Below are positions 38,386 to 44,121 of a stretch of DNA of 44,121 bases, piece after piece (position 1 is the stretch's first letter; each line of letters opens with the position of its first letter). The notes beneath the pieces were generated by a model that saw only the letters and a list, made by a program, of their open reading frames with translations, was not told the origin of the DNA and made no database searches. Source of the stretch: Bacilli bacterium (GTDB lineage Bacteria > Bacillota_I > Bacilli_A > RFN20 > CAG-826). The stretch is taken from positions 1 through 44,121 of the forward strand of contig JAFSVB010000001.1 of the NCBI GenBank assembly GCA_017450325.1. Reading direction: 5' to 3'. A program made the translations under genes and the position numbers.

Positions 38386-40029
38386 TTACTTGAACGAAGA
38401 CTTCAACGGGCAAGTGCAGTTGAACACCAAGCCATCTGCCGTAGAGTCTTTGTCCGTGCAGAAGTATCCGTTGCGGATGAACTGAAAATGGTCGAGCGGT
38501 TTTGTATCCTTCAAAGAGGACTCGACGAATCCCTGAATCTTGTTCCAAGAATTCGGGTTCAGTCTTTCGATGAAGGAGAGTCCTTTCGTTTCTTCCGTCT
38601 CATCAAAGATGAGCGGCTCATAGAGATTGAAGGTCGCAGGCAAAGCAGTCGAGGCCTCCACGAAATGGATGGTGCCATTCGGTTTGCGTCCGTCGAAGCT
38701 CGAGCCGGACTTCGTCTCGGGGTCATACGTGCAATGAACGACCGTGATTTCCCCGTTTTCGTCCTTGTCAACGGACACGGCGCGGATGAAATAGGCGTTC
38801 ATCAAGCGGACTTCGTCACCGATCGAGAGGCGTTTCCATTTCTTATTCGGCTTCGTCTCGATGAAATCCTCGCGCTCGATATAAAGCGTCTTGCTGAAGG
38901 CGATCTTACGGGTTCCCAGTTCTTCGTTTTCGACATTGTTGACCGCGTCAAGATATTCGACTTGCCCTTCCGGATAGTTATCGACAATGACCTTTAAGGG
39001 GCGAAGGACCGCCATCGGGCGAATCGCTTTAAGCTTCTGATCCTCGCGAAGGAAGACGTCGAGGTTCTCTGCTTCCGTCGTGGAATTTATACGGGATAAT
39101 CCAGTGTAGACGATGAAGTTCTTGATGGCCTCAGCCGTGAAGCCACGGCGCTTTAAGCCACGGAGCGTCGGCATGCGCGGATCATCGTATCCCGTAACGT
39201 AATGGCCCTCGACGAGTTGGCGGAGGTAACGCTTGGACATGATGGTGTTGGTGATGTTGAGCCTGCCCCACTCATACTGGTGGGGAACATGCTCCATCTC
39301 GCACTTCTCGACGAACCAGTCATAGAGAGGGCGATGGTTATCGTATTCAAGCGAGCACAACGAGTGAGTCACGCCTTCAAAGGCATCCTGCAACGGATGC
39401 GCGAAATCATACATTGGGTAGATGCACCACTTCGTCCCTTGGCGATGATGCGGGACGTGAAGGATGCGATACATGACCGGGTCGCGCATGTTGATATTCG
39501 GGGAGGCCATATCGATCTTTGCGCGCAATGTTTTTTCTCCGTTGGCGAATTTGCCATCCCTCATTTGTTGGAATAGCTCGAGGTTTTCCTCGACGCTGCG
39601 GTTGCGCCAAGGAGACTCGCGTCCAGGCTCGGTCAAAGTGCCGCGATATTCCGTCGTCTCTTCAGGGGAAAGATCGTCGACATAAGCGAGGCCTTTCTTG
39701 ATGAGGAGGATCGCCTTCTCGTATGTCTTCTCGAAGTAGTCGCTGCCAAAGAATACATTCTTAGGCGTGTAGCCAAGCCACTTGATGTCCTCGAGGATCG
39801 CGTCGACATATTCCGCCCCTTCGTTGACGGGGTTCGTGTCATCGAAACGAAGATTCGTGTATCCGCCGAACGCTTGGGCGAGTTCGAAGTCATTGACGAT
39901 GGCTCGGGCATGGCCGATGTGGAGATATGCATTGGGCTCGGGCGGGAAACGGGTCACGATCTGCTTGACCTTTCCTTCGGCCAGATCTTTCTCCATGATG
40001 GTCTTTATGAAGTTATTGATTTCTTCCAT
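38386..40029 (-). CDS. glnS: Glutaminyl-tRNA synthetase
   Basis: Attaches Gln to tRNA-Gln. The 547-residue class I enzyme has HIGH (37-40, in PPEPNAYLHIGHAR), the KMSKS equivalent TIMSKRYL near 264, and the GlnRS anticodon-binding beta-barrels in the C-terminal third. MASPNINMRDPVMYR and the PMYDFAHPLQDA region distinguish it from GluRS. Many Bacillota lack GlnRS and use GatCAB, so its presence is informative and fits transfer in some gut lineages. SD GAGGA nine bases before the ATG. Monocistronic, ending in a strong terminator. Confidence 0.95.
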   Translation of the reverse strand: MEEINNFIKTIMEKDLAEGKVKQIVTRFPPEPNAYLHIGHARAIVNDFELAQAFGGYTNLRFDDTNPVNEGAEYVDAILEDIKWLGYTPKNVFFGSDYFEKTYEKAILLIKKGLAYVDDLSPEETTEYRGTLTEPGRESPWRNRSVEENLELFQQMRDGKFANGEKTLRAKIDMASPNINMRDPVMYRILHVPHHRQGTKWCIYPMYDFAHPLQDAFEGVTHSLCSLEYDNHRPLYDWFVEKCEMEHVPHQYEWGRLNITNTIMSKRYLRQLVEGHYVTGYDDPRMPTLRGLKRRGFTAEAIKNFIVYTGLSRINSTTEAENLDVFLREDQKLKAIRPMAVLRPLKVIVDNYPEGQVEYLDAVNNVENEELGTRKIAFSKTLYIEREDFIETKPNKKWKRLSIGDEVRLMNAYFIRAVSVDKDENGEITVVHCTYDPETKSGSSFDGRKPNGTIHFVEASTALPATFNLYEPLIFDETEETKGLSFIERLNPNSWNKIQGFVESSLKDTKPLDHFQFIRNGYFCTDKDSTADGLVFNCTCPLKSSFK

Positions 40030-40050
40030 AGTCTAAAATCCTCGGACGTA

Positions 40051-40079
40051 ATTGTGGCATTGTCGGCGCGTTTCCTCAA
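40051..40079 (-). promoter_or_regulatory. Candidate promoter of glnS
   Basis: Minus strand TTGAGG (40079-40074), 17-bp spacer, CACAAT (40056-40051), 21 bp before the ATG. The -35 overlaps a small hairpin (GTTTCC-TTGA-GGAAAC). Confidence 0.42.
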
Positions 40080-40088
40080 GGAAACAAG

Positions 40089-40193
40089 TTAAGAAAAACG
40101 CAAAATCGCAGTCAAAGCGCGGAGCATCAACGGATGGCCTCGGGCCATTTCTTCCTTGCCGCTAAAACCGATCAAGACCGTTTTGGGAACCAT
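40089..40193 (-). CDS. Possible 34-residue small protein upstream of glnS
   Basis: A 35-codon frame from ATG (40193) to TAA (40089) with AAGGGA four bases before the start. The peptide begins MVPKTVLIGFSGKEEMA and ends LRFS; I recognise nothing in it. It is the only ORF with a ribosome site in the 226-bp gap between the ABC permease gene and glnS. It may be a chance frame or a decayed gene. Confidence 0.25.
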   Translation of the reverse strand: MVPKTVLIGFSGKEEMARGHPLMLRALTAILRFS

Positions 40194-40255
40194 ATTTCCC
40201 TTATTATCTCCGCAAAAAGGTATTCTTTTTTGAAAAGTAGCCTTGGAAATATATT

Positions 40256-40930
40256 TTAGAAATCCACGAGCTCCAGCCGCTTGGACGAGATGCGATATAC
40301 CACATAGTGGAGGGCGACATAAAGGACGAGCGCGCCTGCTAATAACCCAAACTGAACTCCTAAGCCACTATCGCAGAGGAAATGCGTATACCCTTCAAGA
40401 CCCGGGATATAGGGCAAGCCAATCGTGAAGATCGATAGGTATACGAGGAACCCAAGGATCATGAATAGCGTAGACATTACGATGGATTTTCCCTTCTTGT
40501 AATAAATTGGGAAGTAAATCATATCCGCGATGGAATAGCCGATGAAGGCAATAGCCAGAACAGAGACATACCCATTGAGGCCAATTCCAGGATTCTCGGT
40601 GCCAGGCAGATTCTTATGCATCAGAAGGGCCAGAGGCAGCAAGGCGGACATAATGGCGACGAAAGTGAACTGAAGGATCGCGACCGTGACGATGCGTGCT
40701 AAAACGATGTCTTTCTTCCGGACCGGCAGCAAGACGCTATAGAGCAAATCGTTGCTCTGCTGGCCTTTGTTTGCCCCAAGGAAAAGAATTGGATAGCAAG
40801 TCAAAACGTAAATGAAGCCAATCGCAAGAGGATAAGACGGGATGAGGATCATAAACGGGAACGCCAACACGAAAACATAGCAGATGGGATGCATCGCAAG
40901 GCGCATTTCTTTATAAATCAAAGCCTTCAT
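40256..40930 (-). CDS. ABC-2 type transporter permease
   Basis: A 224-residue membrane protein with about six helices, starting MKALIYKEMRLAMHP, the typical short cytoplasmic lead of ABC-2 permeases (PF13346-like). LLPVRKKDIVLARI is the conserved cytoplasmic loop of this group. Its partner ATPase is encoded immediately upstream with 20-bp overlap. Substrate unknown; relatives are linked to bacitracin-type peptide or lipid stress. SD GAGGAG eight bases before the ATG. Confidence 0.85.
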   Translation of the reverse strand: MKALIYKEMRLAMHPICYVFVLAFPFMILIPSYPLAIGFIYVLTCYPILFLGANKGQQSNDLLYSVLLPVRKKDIVLARIVTVAILQFTFVAIMSALLPLALLMHKNLPGTENPGIGLNGYVSVLAIAFIGYSIADMIYFPIYYKKGKSIVMSTLFMILGFLVYLSIFTIGLPYIPGLEGYTHFLCDSGLGVQFGLLAGALVLYVALHYVVYRISSKRLELVDF

Positions 40931-41780
40931 TGTCTTTGCTCCTCTCTAAGAACACCATGATTTGCTCGAGGTCCGGTTCGATCGGTTCAAGACCAAGGGG
41001 CGAGATGGCTTCTTGGTCTTTAGCATCGATCAAGCCCTCGATGCGATCATCGAGTTCTTTATAAGAAATATAGGTTTCGATGGCCTTTTTGTTTTTGCTC
41101 TTATCCGAGACGAATCGGTACGCGTCGATGAAACCGGCTTTAGTGCCCGTATAAAGAATGCGGCCGTCGTGAATGTAGGTGATGGCAGAGGCGCACTTAT
41201 CGAGGTCGCTGGTGATATGGGTTGAGAATAAGATCGCGCGATTGTCTTTCTTAACGATATCACGGAAGATATCGAGCACTTCATCTCTAGATACGGGGTC
41301 TAGGCCAGATGTTGGCTCATCGAGAATCAGCAGTTCTGCATGATGCGATAAGGCGACGGCGACGGAATATTTGACCTTCATGCCGCTGGAAAGCTCCTCG
41401 AGCTTCTTTCGAGTATCTAGTTTGAATAGGCGACAAGCTTCCTCGAACTTCTTTTCATCGAAATTCTTGTAGAAACGCTTGGTGACGCCCATCAGCTGGG
41501 CAATGGTTTTGTTGGGATAGAAATTGAGCTCGCTTAAGGCAAAACCGATGCGTTGCTTATTCTCAAGCTCGTTTCCCATCATCTCCTTTCCAAAAGCATA
41601 GACCGTTCCGGAATCGTAATGGACGAGGTTCATGATGCTTTTAAGCGTGGTGGTCTTGCCGGCGCCATTGCGTCCGATAAACCCCATGATTTCGCCTGGC
41701 TTTAGCGAAAAAGAAACATCCTTCAGCGAAAATGTCGGATAATTCTTATTCAAATTCTTAACAGAGAGTATTTCATCCAT
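40911..41780 (-). CDS. ABC transporter ATP-binding protein
   Basis: The 289 residues contain Walker A GRNGAGKTTT (36-45), the signature ELSSGMKVKYSVAVALS, Walker B LLILDEPTSGLD and the H-loop FSTHI. The signature is SSGMK rather than LSGGQ, as in the YtrB/EcsA-like exporter ATPases. A C-terminal extension of about 75 residues (from 215) is acidic. SD GGGGGA seven bases before the ATG; only 3 bp separate it from the abrB stop. Exporter with the permease downstream; substrate unknown. Confidence 0.9.
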   Translation of the reverse strand: MDEILSVKNLNKNYPTFSLKDVSFSLKPGEIMGFIGRNGAGKTTTLKSIMNLVHYDSGTVYAFGKEMMGNELENKQRIGFALSELNFYPNKTIAQLMGVTKRFYKNFDEKKFEEACRLFKLDTRKKLEELSSGMKVKYSVAVALSHHAELLILDEPTSGLDPVSRDEVLDIFRDIVKKDNRAILFSTHITSDLDKCASAITYIHDGRILYTGTKAGFIDAYRFVSDKSKNKKAIETYISYKELDDRIEGLIDAKDQEAISPLGLEPIEPDLEQIMVFLERSKDNEGFDL

Positions 41781-41783
41781 GGA

Positions 41784-41975
41784 CTATTCCCCCATGAGGC
41801 CATAGAACAAATCGGCCTTGACGATGGCGATGCCGCGTTTCTTATCCGCGAGAACCATCAAGGTCTCGCCTTCTTGGATGTCGAACATTTTGCGACACTC
41901 TGCCGGAATGGTAATCTGGCCTTTTGGGCCGACTTTCACGCTTGCAATGAGGCGGTCTTCTCTCTTATCAATCAT
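41784..41975 (-). CDS. AbrB/SpoVT-family transcriptional regulator
   Basis: A 63-residue swapped-hairpin DNA-binding protein with the family signature VGPKGQITIPAECRKMFDI and GETLMVL. AAAGG six bases before the ATG. First gene of the abrB-ATPase-permease operon, so it probably controls this operon in the place held by a GntR-type regulator in YtrA-like systems. A TTGCTG/TATAGA pair with 18-bp spacing lies about 25-60 bp upstream as candidate promoter. Confidence 0.88.
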   Translation of the reverse strand: MIDKREDRLIASVKVGPKGQITIPAECRKMFDIQEGETLMVLADKKRGIAIVKADLFYGLMGE

Positions 41976-42138
41976 GTCTTACCTTTCTTACTTTTCTTAT
42001 ATTCTATACTTCGGCCGCCTTCGTTTCAGCAATTATTGAGAAAAGAACCTTTGTTCAACAAAAACCGTCTCATCTAAAAGATGGATACGACTTCTGGAAA
42101 TATGCTCTATTATTACTTCGTTACGAAAGGACAACTAC

Positions 42139-44121
42139 ATGAAAGCAAAGCATATCCACCTTGCCCTCGCATCGCTCGTGCTCGCCTCTTGCGGCGGTTC
42201 AAGCTCCCCCTCAAGCAGCCCTGCTAGCATCGCTTCCTCCGAAGCCCCGACCGTTAGCTCGGACGCTGCCCCCTCTAGCGAAGCGGCGCCAAATAGCTCC
42301 TCTACCATCCCCGCCCACGACAAAGCGAAGACCATTGAGAATATTCTCGCCGCGACGACCTACCGCCTCGATAACTTCACGCACATCGAGACCGAAAACT
42401 CCGCCGAGCCGAATTCGAGCGCGTCCAGTTTTAAGGTTACTTCCATCATCGATAACCACAATTATTTTGAGGCCCATAACTATGACTGTGTTTATTGGGA
42501 AGAGACAAGCGCCGCTAGCCGCATGAAACTCAGTGAGTACCTTGCCCAAGCGCACATGACGTTGGAGCAATTCAAGGCAATGCTTCCTAGAATGGAAGCA
42601 GCGGGAATCAAGTTCACGATCGACGAAGAAAACGATCTTCTCCAAATGAGCATGGGCTCCCTCGCGCTCGATACCAGCAAGATATATGTATTCTATGACA
42701 CTGGCGCAAAGCAACATGAACAATACGTCTATACGCTCAGTGAAGAAGAAGGAGAAACCTGCACTGCTGCCGCTTACCTTCTCGATGGCGAGGCGGGCCT
42801 CCTCGACGTGCCCACGGCCGTCAACGAGCTCACTCTCTTCGCCCTGGACCAAGGCACGTTCAATCCCGCGGAATGCAGTTACACCATTGAGGATCTTAGC
42901 AAAGCCGAACTATCCCCCGTCCTTCAGGAGGGTATCGCGTCTATAGCGAAGAGCCTCACTTTGACCATCAAGGATGACTACCCCGAGAAACTGCTGCTCG
43001 ACGTCGACCTAGAGGCGCTTGGCGAGATGATGGGCGCTTCGGAAAACGCGAATATCATCGCTTCGGAATATGGCGTTGCCTTTGACTATAAGGGACCCTT
43101 TTTGGATTTAAGCGGCAAGCGTGCTGGCGTCGATTGCTCTTATCAGCATCACGGACATGCCCAATACGAATATTTGGAAGACGGCTACCGCGCCTATTGC
43201 GCTAACTGCAATAAGTATCTTGGTGAAAAGCAGAGCTACGCGTTTGACAGCACCTACCACGTCTGCGCCAAATCCGGTCGCATCGATGGTTTAAACCCCC
43301 ATGCGGACAAAACCTATGCGGGGCTGATATACGTCGATGAGCAAGAAGGCGTTGAGTACTACGCCTTCAGCTATGCAAATAACGAAAAATACGGCACCAA
43401 ATGGGACGCCTACACCTTCGAAGCGAAGAGAATCAACGAATCCGCTGACGAAAACATGGAGATTTATTCCCACTACGAAGAAGGAGTGTACTACAACTAT
43501 TGGCCCGAACAAAAAGCGCTCGTCGTCGAAAAAGGAATCGGCAGCGACCCGATTGCGAACAGCTGTCAACTTGTTTTCAAAAAGAGCTACTCTTTCTATA
43601 AGGATGTTGAAATCAATTATGAGTCTAGCGAGTGGACGCTCTCGAACGGCACGGCCCTCGCCGATGCCCTAGAAAGCATGACTCCGGCGGAATCCATTGA
43701 GGCGCTATCGCTCTCCGAGTACCACGAGCATGTTCATGACGTCACCTACAAAGGCGAAGATTGCGACGTTCTTCACGTTGAAGTCTGCGACGATTGCGGC
43801 GAGGAAGTCCATGCCTATTTCCGTTCCACCAATCACAGCTTCGAATACGGCGAGGTTCTCTCCTATGCGGACTTATCCGCCTTCTTGGAGGGTATGGAAG
43901 CATACAATCGCTGGGAAGAAGAGGATACGACGTTGATCGTCAAGGCAACTTGCACGAAATGCGAAGACACCATCATATTCGTCATCACTCCCGAATATTC
44001 CCAAAATGGGAATTACTGGATTGGCAGCATCGACGAATGGGGCGATTTCTCTTTCACGTTAACCAACGACCCGCTCCCTGGCCTTAAAGACGCCGAAGGA
44101 CAGCAGATCTTCCCAATTGTC
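42139..44121 (+). CDS. Large partial lipoprotein with repeated Cys-pair (zinc-ribbon-like) modules; C-terminus off the right edge
   Basis: I translated the frame from ATG 42139 (AAAGGA seven bases upstream) to the window end: 661 codons, no stop. A lipoprotein signal ends LASC (Cys18), followed by a Ser/Pro/Ala linker (19-60). Residues about 65-325 form a domain I do not recognise. Three segments then carry Cys pairs: YCANC (354-357, preceded by CSYQHHGH), CDDC (550-553, preceded by EYHEHVHD) and CTKC (605-608). The His-rich lead plus CxxC recalls surface-protein repeats and zinc ribbons. Paired Cys in an exported protein suggest metal binding or disulfides. It follows a divergent 163-bp gap and has no partner in view. 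Confidence 0.82.
   Translation, partial: MKAKHIHLALASLVLASCGGSSSPSSSPASIASSEAPTVSSDAAPSSEAAPNSSSTIPAHDKAKTIENILAATTYRLDNFTHIETENSAEPNSSASSFKVTSIIDNHNYFEAHNYDCVYWEETSAASRMKLSEYLAQAHMTLEQFKAMLPRMEAAGIKFTIDEENDLLQMSMGSLALDTSKIYVFYDTGAKQHEQYVYTLSEEEGETCTAAAYLLDGEAGLLDVPTAVNELTLFALDQGTFNPAECSYTIEDLSKAELSPVLQEGIASIAKSLTLTIKDDYPEKLLLDVDLEALGEMMGASENANIIASEYGVAFDYKGPFLDLSGKRAGVDCSYQHHGHAQYEYLEDGYRAYCANCNKYLGEKQSYAFDSTYHVCAKSGRIDGLNPHADKTYAGLIYVDEQEGVEYYAFSYANNEKYGTKWDAYTFEAKRINESADENMEIYSHYEEGVYYNYWPEQKALVVEKGIGSDPIANSCQLVFKKSYSFYKDVEINYESSEWTLSNGTALADALESMTPAESIEALSLSEYHEHVHDVTYKGEDCDVLHVEVCDDCGEEVHAYFRSTNHSFEYGEVLSYADLSAFLEGMEAYNRWEEEDTTLIVKATCTKCEDTIIFVITPEYSQNGNYWIGSIDEWGDFSFTLTNDPLPGLKDAEGQQIFPIV

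Noticed and set aside
40200-40220. ATNATCTCCGCAAAAAG shared between about 21505-21530 and 40200-40220 as a dispersed repeat
   Set aside because: A 16 of 17 match across both strands of 44 kb is expected by chance several times, and nothing around the two copies is similar.
1-44121. CRISPR array, prophage, or toxin-antitoxin/defence island
   Set aside because: I found no regularly spaced direct repeats, no phage structural or integrase genes, and no defence-type nuclease or helicase set. The small zinc-ribbon and AbrB genes have clear operon contexts.
1-44121. Mycoplasma-type recoding of TGA as Trp
   Set aside because: TGA ends many genes at ATGA overlaps, no TGA lies inside a conserved domain, and the tRNA-Trp anticodon is CCA.

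Overview
The window looks like chromosome from an anaerobic, low-branching Bacillota (Bacilli-like) gut or rumen bacterium. The support is indirect. Exported proteins are lipoproteins with a short signal peptide and an L-x-[AS]-C lipobox, and no outer-membrane gene is present. The set includes an [FeFe] hydrogenase, a plant-galactan locus, a YolD/UmuC pair, a MATE-RsbW-type fusion and a cre-like site. TGA is a normal stop (many genes end in an ATGA overlap) and the only tRNA is tRNA-Trp(CCA), so this is not the Mollicutes code. Genus cannot be read from the sequence.

Left edge (1-1955): an AT-rich segment with a partial lipoprotein gene and a compact single-ORF IS3-like element (819-1866) whose right end lies 15 bp from the 3' end of tRNA-Trp. 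Past the tRNA the DNA becomes GC-richer and stays so. 2062-6272: a five-gene minus-strand operon joined mostly by 4-bp overlaps (Sir2 deacylase, DUF5662 protein, two separate RCK/TrkA-type subunits, TrkH potassium channel). 6405-8792: glycerophosphodiesterase, YolD-like protein and a UmuC-type polymerase. 8850-11681: a Fur-family regulator (probably Zur) facing znuA-znuC-znuB across a 7-1-7 palindrome. 11706-13194: Lgt and a CPBP membrane protease.

13292-19908 is the most intriguing block. Three flavin/iron-sulfur genes on the minus strand (a close relative of the Propionibacterium acnes linoleate isomerase PAI, a CrtI/RetSat-like oxidoreductase, and a flavin plus 2Fe-2S reductase) are divergent from an acyl-activating enzyme, an acyl carrier protein and an acyl-ACP thioesterase. 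I infer a pathway that takes up unsaturated fatty acids, shifts their double bonds and possibly reduces them. An [FeFe] hydrogenase follows (19935-21362). 21526-25069: an HD phosphohydrolase, a GGDEF protein, and a MATE transporter fused to an RsbW-like ATPase.

25127-36077 is a galactan utilisation locus on the minus strand: cre-like site, sugar-binding lipoprotein, two permeases, AraC regulator, secreted GH53 galactanase with binding modules, a 606-residue protein of unknown family, a small zinc-ribbon protein, and a second GH53 without signal peptide. No transport ATPase is encoded, as in the GanSPQ/MsmX arrangement. 36284-44121: an RsbW-like ATPase, a subtilase lipoprotein, GlnRS, an AbrB-ABC transporter operon, and a large partial lipoprotein with Cys-pair modules running off the right edge.

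Six genes have a -10 box 6-10 bp before the start codon and no usable Shine-Dalgarno sequence, which suggests leaderless or near-leaderless transcripts beside otherwise normal SD-led genes.
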